A stretch of DNA of 64,000 bases, taken from NCBI RefSeq assembly GCF_032970905.1, contig NZ_JAWJZA010000009.1. One strand, given 5' to 3'. Source of the DNA: Veillonella absiana. Lineage in GTDB: Bacteria; Bacillota; Negativicutes; Veillonellales; Veillonellaceae. Shown here in pieces: positions 28,563 through 37,686 of this stretch; the first letter of the stretch is position 1, and every line of letters starts with the position of its first letter. A model generated the notes under the pieces. That model ran no database searches and had not been told where the DNA came from. It saw nothing but the letters and a program-made list of their open reading frames with translations. Position numbers and translations under genes: made by a program.

Positions 28563-28820
28563 CATCAAAACAACTACATGAATTTGAGAATGACGACGAT
28601 CGAAATTAGTACTTTAATATCCGTTCTACAGAGAGATAAATCTAGGCTGGAAATTTATTGAATAGGAATTTTAGGAATGCATTCGTGAGTTAATCAGCAG
28701 AACTAATAGTAGGCTGATTCGGAATCCTCCGTTATGGGATTATGAGCTAGATAGGTATCTAGGAACAGAGTGGAATCGCGGGACACTGCCTCTGAGGTGG
28801 GGTGGCCCTATTTTTTTTTA
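28563..28820 (+). promoter_or_regulatory. T-box leader, probably tRNA-Cys specific
   Basis: The leader has the AGAGA element (near 28630), an apical stem ATAAAT/ATTTAT with a GGCTGGA loop, a candidate specifier TGC (28678-28680, cysteine), and the antiterminator T-box core (28763-28782) with bulge TGGA. TGGA would pair with UCCA, matching the U73 discriminator of tRNA-Cys. A G/C-rich hairpin and nine T (28811-28819) form the terminator. Uncharged tRNA-Cys should stabilise the antiterminator and switch on the sulfate genes. The full stem I fold was not computed. Confidence 0.82.
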
Positions 28821-28906
28821 CTCTTTTTTATTCCTACCTTAACAGTGTATATAGCGTATTGGTTTAATCCTTTAAAAATAATAGGTTAATGGAAAGGGGG
28901 ATACAT

Positions 28907-29962
28907 ATGAATAACAAAAGATCTTCACATGTGAATGGTTGGTTACGACGTCACAGTAAGTCTATTATTATAGGCGCGCTATGTGTGGTGGCCGTGGCTG
29001 CCATTGGTAATTACATAGTGAATGCTAGCTATCAAGAACGTCATAATATTTTGAATGTATCCTATGATCCGACTCGTGAATTATACACAGATTATAATCA
29101 AAAATTTGGTACCTATTGGGAAAATACTACAGGCGAAACATTAGAGTTTAGTCAATCCAATGGTGGTTCTGGTAAACAGGCACGAGCTGTTATGGAGGGA
29201 CTAGATGCGGATGTGTTGAGTTTAGCACTCGCCTACGATGTGGATAAGGTAGCTAACACCGGACTCATCAATCAAGAATGGCGAGACCGATTTCCTAATC
29301 AGTCCGTACCATATACCTCGTTGGTAGTCTTTCTTGTGCGAAAGGATAATCCAAAGCATATTCAAGATTGGAATGATTTGGCTCATGATGATGTATCCAT
29401 TGTCGTACCGAATCCTAAAACCTCTGGTGCTGCTCGGTGGATTTACTTGAGCGTTTGGGCCTATGGCAGAGAACGATATCAAGGTAATGAGGCGGACATT
29501 AAAACTTTCATCAAATCCGTCTATGGACATGTAAAGGTATTGGATTCTGGCTCACGTGATTCTACAACGAGTTTCGTAAATCGCAAACAAGGTGATGTAT
29601 TGATTGGTTGGGAAAACGAAGCACTGCTCATCATGCACGATTATCCTGGCGAATATGAAATGATAATTCCATCCATTACGATGCGAACCGATTTGCCAGT
29701 GGTGGTTGTAGATGAGGTGGTGGATCGCAAACACACCAGAGATATTGCACAAGGCTATATTCAATATCTCTACTCCGATGAGGGACAGCGGGTGATTGCA
29801 GAACACAATTACCGTCCTATTAATCAAGATATTTTAAAAGAATATAATCAGAAATTCAAACCAGCTAATACTGTGACAATTGATAGTTTTGGTGGCTGGA
29901 GTGCAGCACAGCAAGTTCATTTTAGTGAAGGAGGGACATTTGATGAAATTTATGAATTGTAA
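28907..29962 (+). CDS. Sulfate ABC transporter substrate-binding protein
   Basis: The 351-residue protein has an N-terminal membrane anchor or uncleaved signal (IIIGALCVVAVAAIGNYIV) and the sulfate/thiosulfate-binding fold: NVSYDPTRELYTDYNQKF, SNGGSGKQARAVMEGLDADV and VVPNPKTSGAARW. These are the Sbp/CysP signatures that grip the dehydrated anion. The ATG at 28907 follows AAGGGGG; an upstream in-frame ATG lacks a site. It is the first gene of the transporter and its end overlaps cysT by 20 bp. Confidence 0.93.
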   Translation: MNNKRSSHVNGWLRRHSKSIIIGALCVVAVAAIGNYIVNASYQERHNILNVSYDPTRELYTDYNQKFGTYWENTTGETLEFSQSNGGSGKQARAVMEGLDADVLSLALAYDVDKVANTGLINQEWRDRFPNQSVPYTSLVVFLVRKDNPKHIQDWNDLAHDDVSIVVPNPKTSGAARWIYLSVWAYGRERYQGNEADIKTFIKSVYGHVKVLDSGSRDSTTSFVNRKQGDVLIGWENEALLIMHDYPGEYEMIIPSITMRTDLPVVVVDEVVDRKHTRDIAQGYIQYLYSDEGQRVIAEHNYRPINQDILKEYNQKFKPANTVTIDSFGGWSAAQQVHFSEGGTFDEIYEL

Positions 29963-30776
29963 CACATCAGTGATACCTGGATTTACCATCAGCCTGACGG
30001 TGTCCATGTTGTATCTATCCCTCATTGTATTGATTCCGGTGGCCATATTTTTAATTGATGCCACAGGCATGGGGCTGAATAAATTCATTGATACTATCGT
30101 CAGTGAACGCGTTATCCATGCTTATGTCATTACCTTCGGCACATCCTTGATTGCAGCCATAGTGAATGCCATTATGGGAACCATCTTAGCATGGGTGCTA
30201 GTGAGGTATCGGTTTCCAGGTCGGCGCATTATGGCGGGGCTCGTGGATCTACCTTTTGCATTGCCTACGGCGGTGGCGGGGATTGCCCTTACATCGTTAT
30301 ATGCCGAGTCCGGTTGGTTTGGTCAATTCTTTTATTCCCTAGGCATCGAGACGGCCTTTTCTGAAATTGGCATTATCATTGCCTTGGTGTTTGTGGGCAT
30401 ACCGTTTGTGACTCGGACGGTAGAACCGGTGCTCCATGAATTTGATGAACAATATGAGGAGGCGGCGTTGGTGATGGGCGCGAATGGTTGGAAACGATTC
30501 ACCTCTATCATTTTGCCAGAAATTTATCCATCTATTTTGTTGGGCGCAGGCTTGGCTTTTGCTAGAGGTGTGGGGGAATACGGTAGCGTCGTATTCATCT
30601 CTGGTAACTTACCTTTTAAAACAGAGATTGCGCCATTATTAATTATGAACCAACTAGAGGCTTATGATTATGATGCAGCGGTTGCCATTGCGTTGGTGCT
30701 GTTGGTGTTTTCGTTTCTTTCATTAGCGGCTATCAATTTGTATCAACGACATGTGTATCAGCTGCGAGGGGCCTGA
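29943..30776 (+). CDS. cysT: Sulfate ABC transporter permease CysT
   Basis: The 277-residue permease has six hydrophobic helices and the EAA loop as EEAALVMGANGWKRFTSIILPEIYPS. It makes half of the membrane channel with CysW. GGAGGG precedes the ATG at 29943, inside the end of the binding-protein gene, implying translational coupling. FARGVGEYGSVVFISGN is a family segment of the CysT branch. Confidence 0.93.
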   Translation: MKFMNCNTSVIPGFTISLTVSMLYLSLIVLIPVAIFLIDATGMGLNKFIDTIVSERVIHAYVITFGTSLIAAIVNAIMGTILAWVLVRYRFPGRRIMAGLVDLPFALPTAVAGIALTSLYAESGWFGQFFYSLGIETAFSEIGIIIALVFVGIPFVTRTVEPVLHEFDEQYEEAALVMGANGWKRFTSIILPEIYPSILLGAGLAFARGVGEYGSVVFISGNLPFKTEIAPLLIMNQLEAYDYDAAVAIALVLLVFSFLSLAAINLYQRHVYQLRGA

Positions 30777-30879
30777 TAGGTGAAAGTTACGAAATGCATA
30801 TGAATGGCAGTTACGCAGAACATTGATAATACACTAGTTTACATTAGTTTGATTGAGAAGGAATGAGAGGTGGTTACTC

Positions 30880-31692
30880 GTGAATGAACGCATGACAAAA
30901 ATAATTTTAATTACGATAGCCACGGTATTTTTAGCGGTTATGTTGGTGGCGCCCCTAGCCGTCGTTATGATAGAGGCGCTGAAACAAGGCGTAGCCGTGT
31001 ATTGGGCATCATTACAAGAACCTTATGCACAAAAGGCCATTTATCTCACCATATTCACGGTGGTTGTAGCGATAACGCTAAATTCTATATTTAGTATCTT
31101 AGCCGCATGGGCCATTACGAAATTTGATTTCAAAGGAAAAATCGTATTTGAATCCTTAATTCAATTGCCACTGGCTATATCCCCAGTCATTATCGGTTTG
31201 ATGTTGATCTTGATGTATGGTCGTCAGAGCCCACTGTACACGATATTGCGAGACTATGATATTTCCGTAGTGTTCTCCATCATCGGCGTCACCATTGCGG
31301 TCATCTTTGTGACAATTCCTTTTATCGTACAAGAACTCGTTCCGTTGATGAAAGTCCAAAGCCGTAGCGAAGAAGAAGCGGCCACATTGATGGGGGCCAG
31401 TTGGTGGACCATATTTTGGAATGTAACATTCCCCAATATCCGATTTGCCCTCATGTATGGCATTGTCCTAGCTTCATCAAGGGCAATGGGCGAGTTCGGT
31501 GCTGTGTCAGTCATTTCTGGACATATTCGAGGGCGTACGAACACATTACCACTGCATGTGGAACTGTTATATAACGAATACAATTTTACGGCTGCCTTTG
31601 CAGTGGCATCGGTGCTAGTGATGGCATCCATTATCTTATTAATCATTAGAAATATATTAGAGTGGATTGGTGAAAGGAGGCTCCAAGAATGA
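30880..31692 (+). CDS. cysW: Sulfate ABC transporter permease CysW
   Basis: The 270-residue permease pairs with CysT. It shows six helices, the EEEAATLMGASWWTIFWNVTFPN coupling loop and the MGEFGAVSVISGHIRGRTNTLPL segment. The GTG at 30880 is preferred because AGAGGTGG lies just upstream; ATG 30892 is an alternative. A 103-nt gap from cysT contains GTGAAAGT. Its stop overlaps the cysA start by four bases (ATGA). Confidence 0.93.
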   Translation: MNERMTKIILITIATVFLAVMLVAPLAVVMIEALKQGVAVYWASLQEPYAQKAIYLTIFTVVVAITLNSIFSILAAWAITKFDFKGKIVFESLIQLPLAISPVIIGLMLILMYGRQSPLYTILRDYDISVVFSIIGVTIAVIFVTIPFIVQELVPLMKVQSRSEEEAATLMGASWWTIFWNVTFPNIRFALMYGIVLASSRAMGEFGAVSVISGHIRGRTNTLPLHVELLYNEYNFTAAFAVASVLVMASIILLIIRNILEWIGERRLQE

Positions 31693-32759
31693 GTTATGAA
31701 GTAGAATGTCGAGAACTCGTAAAATCTTATGGAGATTTTCTAGCCTCTAATCATATTAACTTTGGTATTGCACCAGGGCGCTTGGTAGGCATCCTTGGAC
31801 CAAGTGGTAGTGGTAAAACAACTATGCTTCGCATGATTGCAGGCTTAGAAACACCCGATTCTGGGGATATCCTCATCGGCCGAAAACGTGTTAATGATGT
31901 ACCGCCTGGTGAGCGTGGCATCGGATTCGTATTCCAAAATTATGCGTTGTTCAAGCATATGACGGTGGCTGAAAATATCGCCTTTGGGATGAAACTAAAA
32001 AATTATGATAGCAAAACGATTACTTCTCGTGTAGCCGACATGATAGATCTCATTGGATTATCTGCACAGGCGAATGCATACCCTATGAAATTATCTGGCG
32101 GTCAACGTCAACGGGTGGCCTTTGCTAGGGCTTTGGCACCGCAACCAGATCTATTATTATTAGACGAACCATTTGCCGCTATTGATGCTAAGGTTCGCAA
32201 GGATTTGCGTCAATGGTTGCGGCAGACCATCTCTCAGTTGGGAATTACAAGTATTTTTGTGACCCATGACCAAGATGAAGCCGTTGAGGTGGCCGATGAT
32301 ATTATCGTCATGAATAAAGGTCGCGTAGAGCAAATGGGAACGCCTACAGATATTTACCGTAATCCTAAAACTCCATTTGTAGCACAATTCATTGGTGAAC
32401 ATGCGAAAGTGAGTAATGTCGCTAAATTTAGAGGCTTTCACCAAGAGGCGCATGCGAATAGGGAAGGAATCATACGGCCTGAGTTTATTGAACTGGCCAA
32501 GAAACAAAGTGAATTATCTATGCCGGTGTCAGCCGATAAAGGCATTGTGCGGGGCGTATATTTCAGAGGTCGCATGTTAGAGGTAGAAATCGACGTAGCT
32601 GGTGAACTGCTAAGAGGTACCTGGAGCTTAGATAAGGATCCTCTAACAGTTGGAGATGAGGTATACCTCTGTATTCATTATATTTGTGAATTTAATGACG
32701 ATGGCGCAACGATTCTCGAGAACAGTGCAAGGTCGGCAGATAATTATGTAATTATTTAG
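31689..32759 (+). CDS. cysA: Sulfate ABC transporter ATP-binding protein
   Basis: The 356-residue ATPase powers the importer. Walker A GPSGSGKTT is at residues 37-45, the signature LSGGQRQR near residue 135, Walker B LLLLDEPFAAID near 155-166, and the H-loop VTHDQDEA near 195. A C-terminal TOBE-like regulatory domain follows (IIRPEFIELA onward). It overlaps cysW and precedes aprA by 39 bp. Confidence 0.95.
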   Translation: MSYEVECRELVKSYGDFLASNHINFGIAPGRLVGILGPSGSGKTTMLRMIAGLETPDSGDILIGRKRVNDVPPGERGIGFVFQNYALFKHMTVAENIAFGMKLKNYDSKTITSRVADMIDLIGLSAQANAYPMKLSGGQRQRVAFARALAPQPDLLLLDEPFAAIDAKVRKDLRQWLRQTISQLGITSIFVTHDQDEAVEVADDIIVMNKGRVEQMGTPTDIYRNPKTPFVAQFIGEHAKVSNVAKFRGFHQEAHANREGIIRPEFIELAKKQSELSMPVSADKGIVRGVYFRGRMLEVEIDVAGELLRGTWSLDKDPLTVGDEVYLCIHYICEFNDDGATILENSARSADNYVII

Positions 32760-32798
32760 ATAGATGCAGTGTAAGTATACATTGAGTAAGGACTGGAT

Positions 32799-34628
32799 AT
32801 GGAGATGAAACGATATATATGCGATGCCCTCATCATTGGGGGCGGTGCCGCTGGGTGTTATGCAGCAATTTCTCTGAGTCGATTAAACCCAGATATGAAT
32901 ATCCTACTGGTGGATAAAGCACCCATAGAGCGTAGTGGTTGTCTAGCGGCTGGGGTCAACGCATTGAATGCGTATATTACAAAGGGTCAAACACCTCAAA
33001 ATTATGTGGACTATGCCATAAAGGATGGTCATGGTATCGTTCGACCAGATCTCCTGTTGACCATGAGCGAACGATTAAACCACGTCACCCAAGATATGGA
33101 ACAATTAGGTCTCGTCATTTTGAAAGATGAGCATGGTGACTATGTAGGCAGAGGCAATCGAAATATCAAAATTAATGGAGAAAATATAAAACCTATTTTA
33201 GCGAAGGCTGTGAGACAGGCTAAGAATATTCAAGTTTTGGAACGGGTGACGATGACGGATTATATGTTGGAACATAATCGCGTTATTGGCGCCGTCGGCA
33301 TCAATATTGAGATGGATAGCCTTGTTGAGATTCACGCGAATGCTACGATTTGCTGTACTGGAGGTGCCTCTGGTCTCTATCGGCCAAATCAACCAGGCAG
33401 TTCCCGTCACACCATGTGGTACAGTCCATTTAATACGGGCGCTGGGTATGCTATGGGATTACGTGCTGGCGCGGAGATGACTACCTTTGAAATGCGATTT
33501 GTTGCACTTCGTTGCAAGGACACTATCGCACCAACTGGTACACTAGCACAAGGTGTTGGGGCCGAGCAAGTGAATGCCCTAGGCGAGCAATACCAATATA
33601 AATATGGTAATACAACGTACGAGCGGGTCTATGCGGTAAATGCAGAGGTGATGGCCGGACATGGACCTTGTTATTTGCAAACTACCGGTATTGGGCAAGA
33701 GGCAGAGGATTCCTTGTTGAAAGCCTATCTAAACATGGCGCCTATGCAGTCCTTAAAGTGGATGGAAACGGGGCGAGGTCCTAATGAACAAGATGTTGAA
33801 ATCGAAGGTTCAGAACCATATATCGTAGGTGGTCATACAGCTAGCGGATATTGGATTCATACAGATAGATCCACTACCATTCCTGGACTCTATGCGGCTG
33901 GTGATGTAGCCGGTGGGGCCCCTCAGAAATATGTGACGGGTTGCTTTAGTGAAGGCGAAATTGTGGCAGAAACCGTGGCTCGTGACTTGGCAGCTCGTGG
34001 CAAAGAAAAAGGTGTTTTAAATCAGCATAGTACACAAGAACAAGGTTCTCTGCAACAAGGTGCAGAGAAAAAGAATTTGGGTGACGAGGTAATTGCTCAA
34101 CAGGAACTTTCACCAGAAGGCGCCGCATTATATGGTGAATGTCAGCGCCTATTGAATACTAAAAACGCAGGTCTATATTCCATTGACGAATTAGAGGAAG
34201 CCATGCAAACGGCGATGGACGCCCATGCAGGCGGTATCGGCACGGTATATCGATACACGGAACGCAGCTTGGATATGGCATTACGAGAAATAGACGGCAT
34301 TGAATCTTTACTCAATCAAGTTGGCGCCGAAGATATGTACGGCGTGATGAAATACATGGAATTAAAAGATCGCTTGTTAGTATGTAAAACACTGATTGCT
34401 CATTTGAAAGCGCGTAAAGAAACACGTTGGCCTGGATATGGTGAATATGTAGAATATCCTGAATTAAATGATGAATTCAATTGTTATATTAATTCGGTAT
34501 ATCGTGATGGCGATATAGCCATTCTAAAACGACCGTTAGTTGAAGCGAATGGACAGCTATCAGCAAAAGGTGTAGATCAACTATCGGTAATAGGTGTAAA
34601 TCACCCATCGGTAAAAGGAGGGATATAA
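32799..34628 (+). CDS. aprA: Adenylylsulfate reductase alpha subunit-like flavoprotein (assimilatory)
   Basis: The 609-residue flavoprotein belongs to the AprA branch of the fumarate reductase/succinate dehydrogenase superfamily. GGGAAGCYAA (residues 14-23) binds FAD; ERSGCLAAGVNALNAY and CCTGGASGLYRPNQPG match APS reductase. It should reduce APS to sulfite and AMP with AprB. No dissimilatory dsr genes are present, and the gene lies between sulfate uptake and CysDN, so the role is assimilatory. The C-terminal end consists of imperfect 24-bp repeats (34557-34619). Its stop abuts the aprB start. Confidence 0.88.
   Translation: MEMKRYICDALIIGGGAAGCYAAISLSRLNPDMNILLVDKAPIERSGCLAAGVNALNAYITKGQTPQNYVDYAIKDGHGIVRPDLLLTMSERLNHVTQDMEQLGLVILKDEHGDYVGRGNRNIKINGENIKPILAKAVRQAKNIQVLERVTMTDYMLEHNRVIGAVGINIEMDSLVEIHANATICCTGGASGLYRPNQPGSSRHTMWYSPFNTGAGYAMGLRAGAEMTTFEMRFVALRCKDTIAPTGTLAQGVGAEQVNALGEQYQYKYGNTTYERVYAVNAEVMAGHGPCYLQTTGIGQEAEDSLLKAYLNMAPMQSLKWMETGRGPNEQDVEIEGSEPYIVGGHTASGYWIHTDRSTTIPGLYAAGDVAGGAPQKYVTGCFSEGEIVAETVARDLAARGKEKGVLNQHSTQEQGSLQQGAEKKNLGDEVIAQQELSPEGAALYGECQRLLNTKNAGLYSIDELEEAMQTAMDAHAGGIGTVYRYTERSLDMALREIDGIESLLNQVGAEDMYGVMKYMELKDRLLVCKTLIAHLKARKETRWPGYGEYVEYPELNDEFNCYINSVYRDGDIAILKRPLVEANGQLSAKGVDQLSVIGVNHPSVKGGI
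34557..34619 (+). repeat. Imperfect 24-bp repeats at the 3' end of aprA
   Basis: Units at 34557-34580, 34581-34604 and a partial one at 34605-34619 encode LSAKGVDQ, LSVIGVNH and PSVKGG. They form a tail outside the conserved AprA domain. Confidence 0.75.
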
Positions 34629-34937
34629 ATGATACATATTGATGAACAAACCTGTATTGGTTGCACAAAATGTACGAAAGTATGTCCCGGCAATTTACTA
34701 GTGATGAAGAATGGTAAATCGACTAGCCGTGAGCCTCGAGCCTGTTGGTCTTGTACGGCGTGTATCAAGGAATGCCCAGTGCAGGCCATTGCCCTCTATA
34801 CAGGCGCTGATGCGGGTGGCAGAGGCGGTCTGTTATATGCCAAAGATAGTGGCGATATATTAACATGGACATTCCAATCTGTTGAGGGACAGACAAAGAC
34901 GATAGAAATACAAAAGAATCAATCAAATAACTATTGA
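34629..34937 (+). CDS. aprB: Adenylylsulfate reductase beta subunit-like ferredoxin
   Basis: The 102-residue protein carries two 4Fe-4S motifs: CIGCTKCTKVCPG (residues about 9-19) and CWSCTACIKECP (about 39-49). It passes electrons to AprA's FAD. Dissimilatory AprB proteins are about 150 residues with a tail wrapped around AprA; this one ends early after a short beta segment. The start follows the aprA stop immediately with AAAGGAGGG upstream, so the two are translated together. Confidence 0.88.
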   Translation: MIHIDEQTCIGCTKCTKVCPGNLLVMKNGKSTSREPRACWSCTACIKECPVQAIALYTGADAGGRGGLLYAKDSGDILTWTFQSVEGQTKTIEIQKNQSNNY

Positions 34938-34958
34938 TAGTTTGAAGGAGGTCATAGT

Positions 34959-35774
34959 ATGGCAAAAGGACAAATGGATCATCTTGATCAATTAGAAGCA
35001 GAAAGTATATTTATTCTCCGTGAAGCATATAAAAAATTAGGTAAATTAGGCATGTTGTGGTCCATCGGTAAGGATAGCACCGTGTTGTTGTGGTTGGCGA
35101 AAAAAGCCTTCTTTGGTCATTGCCCATTCCCATTTATCCACGTAGACACAAAACATAAAATCCCAGCCATGATTGAATATCGTGACAGAGTGGCGAAAGA
35201 ATTAGGCTTGGATTTAATTGTACATACGAACTGGAATGCCATTAATGCAGGCATGAGCCCAGATAAAGGGAGACTCGCTTGCTGTAAGGCGCTTAAAACA
35301 GAGGGCCTACAACAAGTGGTAAACCAATATGGTTTTGATGGTCTCATCGTTGGCGTTCGTCGTGACGAAGAAGGTTCTCGTTCCAAGGAACGTATATTCT
35401 CTGAACGTAAGAAAGATGATAGCTGGGATTATGTTAATCAACCGCCAGAACTTTGGAATCAATTTAAAACAGACTTTCCAAAAGGCAATCACATTCGTGT
35501 ACATCCATTGTTAGCCTGGAGTGAACTCGACGTATGGGAATACATCCGTCGTGAAGAAATTCCTATCATTGATTTATACTTTGCCAAAGATGGACACCGT
35601 TATCGTAGCCTTGGTTGCGAATGCTGCACAGGCCAAGTAGAGTCCAATGCGTCTACATTAGATGAAATCATTGAAGAATTGAAAAATACGACTGTCAGCG
35701 AACGTGCTGGCCGTGCACAGGACCAAGAGGATTCCTATGCCATGCAAAAATTGCGTCGTGAAGGATACATGTAA
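34959..35774 (+). CDS. cysD: Sulfate adenylyltransferase subunit 2
   Basis: The 271-residue PP-loop ATP pyrophosphatase makes APS from sulfate and ATP together with CysN. The PP-loop SIGKDST is at residues 35-41; VDTKHKIP, GVRRDEEGSRSKER and HPLLAWSELDVWEYI are family blocks. GGAGG precedes the ATG. A 23-bp tandem duplication covers its last codons and stop (35755-35800); because the first copy contains the stop codon, the protein is not altered. Confidence 0.95.
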   Translation: MAKGQMDHLDQLEAESIFILREAYKKLGKLGMLWSIGKDSTVLLWLAKKAFFGHCPFPFIHVDTKHKIPAMIEYRDRVAKELGLDLIVHTNWNAINAGMSPDKGRLACCKALKTEGLQQVVNQYGFDGLIVGVRRDEEGSRSKERIFSERKKDDSWDYVNQPPELWNQFKTDFPKGNHIRVHPLLAWSELDVWEYIRREEIPIIDLYFAKDGHRYRSLGCECCTGQVESNASTLDEIIEELKNTTVSERAGRAQDQEDSYAMQKLRREGYM

Positions 35775-35800
35775 TATGTCGTGAAGGATACATGTAATAT
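35755..35800 (+). repeat. 23-bp perfect tandem duplication at the end of cysD
   Basis: Two adjacent identical 23-bp units (35755-35777 and 35778-35800) span the last codons of cysD. The second copy is untranslated. Confidence 0.95.
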
Positions 35801-35936
35801 ATCGCAATTATTATTGTCTGTTGGTAAACAACTGATATAGGCAGAATGCGATATGCATTGTAACTTTCACAGGCATACAAATGCACAAAATAGATGAATA
35901 TACATGAGTGAGAATAGTTAGGAATGTGATGATAAA

Positions 35937-37658
35937 ATGGCGAAAAAGAAACGAGATAATCTGAAAATAGTAGTAGTAGGTCACGTGGATCACGGTAAAT
36001 CTACGGTCATTGGCAAGTTGTTGTACGACACGAATTCACTACCTGAGGGGGCCGTTGAAAAGGTACGTCGTATTGCGAAGGAAACAGGTAAACCCTTTGA
36101 ATATGCTTATTTGCTAGATGCCTTTGAAGAAGAACAAAAGCAAGGTATCACCATAGATAGCACACAAATTCAATTTTTCACGGATCAACGTGATTATGTC
36201 ATCATTGATGCACCAGGCCACAAAGAGTTCTTGAAAAATATGATTTCTGGTGCTGCTAATGCCAGTGCCGCATTGCTCATCATTGATGCGAAACAAGGTG
36301 TGCAAGAACAATCCAAACGCCATGCCTATATGTTGAGTTTGTTAGGTATTAAGAATGTGTACGTTGTCATCAATAAAATGGACCTCGTTGATTATGATGC
36401 GGCGACATATCATCGCGTGGCCAGTGAAATGAAAGAATTCATCACACCACTGGGTGTTACGCCATTACGATACATTCCAGTATCTGGTTTGGCAGGCGAA
36501 AATATTGCTACTGCATCCGATAAAATGCCATGGTATACGGATCAACCATTATTGGTGGCTATGGATGAATTACCTGGGGAGCAGCAGGAAATCGATAAAC
36601 CACTTCGATTCCCAATTCAAGATGTGTATAAATTCGATAACCGTCGTATTATCGCTGGTCGTATTGAGGCTGGTAAATTAGCGGTAGGTGACGAAATCGT
36701 CATCTGGCCAAGTGGTAAAAAAACACATATCTCCACATTGGCCTATTGGGCGCCTCGTGACCGTAAAAATAAGGGTTATGCTGGTCAATCTGTGGGTATT
36801 ACAGTGCGAGATGAATTCTTTAATAAACGTGGTGAACTGATTACGCTTGCTAGTGAACCGGCCCCACATATTTCCAACCGTTTACTCGTATCCTTGTTCT
36901 GGATGGGTAAAACACCGCTCAAGGTGGGTAAAAAATACCGTTTGAAATTAGCGACCCAAGAGGTAGAGGTTGAGGTAGAAAGTATCAATAAGGTTATCGA
37001 TGCATCCAGCCTTGATAGCAGTGATGATACCCTCAAGGAAATCAAATTGAACGACGTAGGAGAAGTGATTTTGCGTACGAAGGAAGAAATCGCCTTTGAT
37101 ACATTCCGTGAAAATCAGGGGACAGGTCGTTTTGTCATCGTCGATGGCTATGACGTAACCGGTGGTGGCATCGTCAATGCAGCAGAAAAATCTGTGGCAG
37201 AAACCATTCAACCTGCCTTCGTCAAGGATGAGCTAGTGGCGCGTGGCGAGCTATTTGATGAATTCTATTACAATGTGGGCAATAATGAGGTGGCCAAATC
37301 CTCTAGCAATCATCAGGTCTATGCTGAGGGTGATGCCATTCCATTGACTGGTGAAAGCTACACCTACCCAGCGAACTTTGACGTACTCGTATTGCGTGAC
37401 AAGGTATCCATTTTGATACGCGATGGTAAAGTCGATACCATTCAAGCCCTAGATGATTATAAATATACGGGGGCCCCACTCGTAAATGGTCGTGGTTTTG
37501 CCTTATATATCGCTAATCAAGAGGATTTACAAAATATGCTCGTATCCTATGATCAATTAGAATCTAGCGATTATCGTAAACGCGTTGAATTTGCCAATCG
37601 CTATTACAGCTTTGGTCGTTTTAGAAAAGTAGTCTTTGATTTTGACTATATTATTTAA
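35937..37658 (+). CDS. cysN: Sulfate adenylyltransferase subunit 1 (GTPase)
   Basis: The 573-residue elongation-factor-like GTPase drives APS formation by CysD. The G1 loop GHVDHGKST is at residues 15-23, DAPGH and NKMD are the G3 and G4 motifs, and EF-Tu-like beta domains follow. A C-terminal extension beyond about residue 430 (EFYYNVGNNEVAK onward) is unlike APS kinase: no second P-loop was seen, so this is not a CysNC fusion. That fits a pathway that reduces APS directly, without PAPS. Confidence 0.93.
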   Translation: MAKKKRDNLKIVVVGHVDHGKSTVIGKLLYDTNSLPEGAVEKVRRIAKETGKPFEYAYLLDAFEEEQKQGITIDSTQIQFFTDQRDYVIIDAPGHKEFLKNMISGAANASAALLIIDAKQGVQEQSKRHAYMLSLLGIKNVYVVINKMDLVDYDAATYHRVASEMKEFITPLGVTPLRYIPVSGLAGENIATASDKMPWYTDQPLLVAMDELPGEQQEIDKPLRFPIQDVYKFDNRRIIAGRIEAGKLAVGDEIVIWPSGKKTHISTLAYWAPRDRKNKGYAGQSVGITVRDEFFNKRGELITLASEPAPHISNRLLVSLFWMGKTPLKVGKKYRLKLATQEVEVEVESINKVIDASSLDSSDDTLKEIKLNDVGEVILRTKEEIAFDTFRENQGTGRFVIVDGYDVTGGGIVNAAEKSVAETIQPAFVKDELVARGELFDEFYYNVGNNEVAKSSSNHQVYAEGDAIPLTGESYTYPANFDVLVLRDKVSILIRDGKVDTIQALDDYKYTGAPLVNGRGFALYIANQEDLQNMLVSYDQLESSDYRKRVEFANRYYSFGRFRKVVFDFDYII

Positions 37659-37686
37659 TGAATAGACATCTAAGGAGGATGTACAC

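Noticed and set aside
35937..37658. CysNC fusion with APS kinase
   Set aside because: The C-terminal extension has no second P-loop, and the pathway uses an APS reductase.
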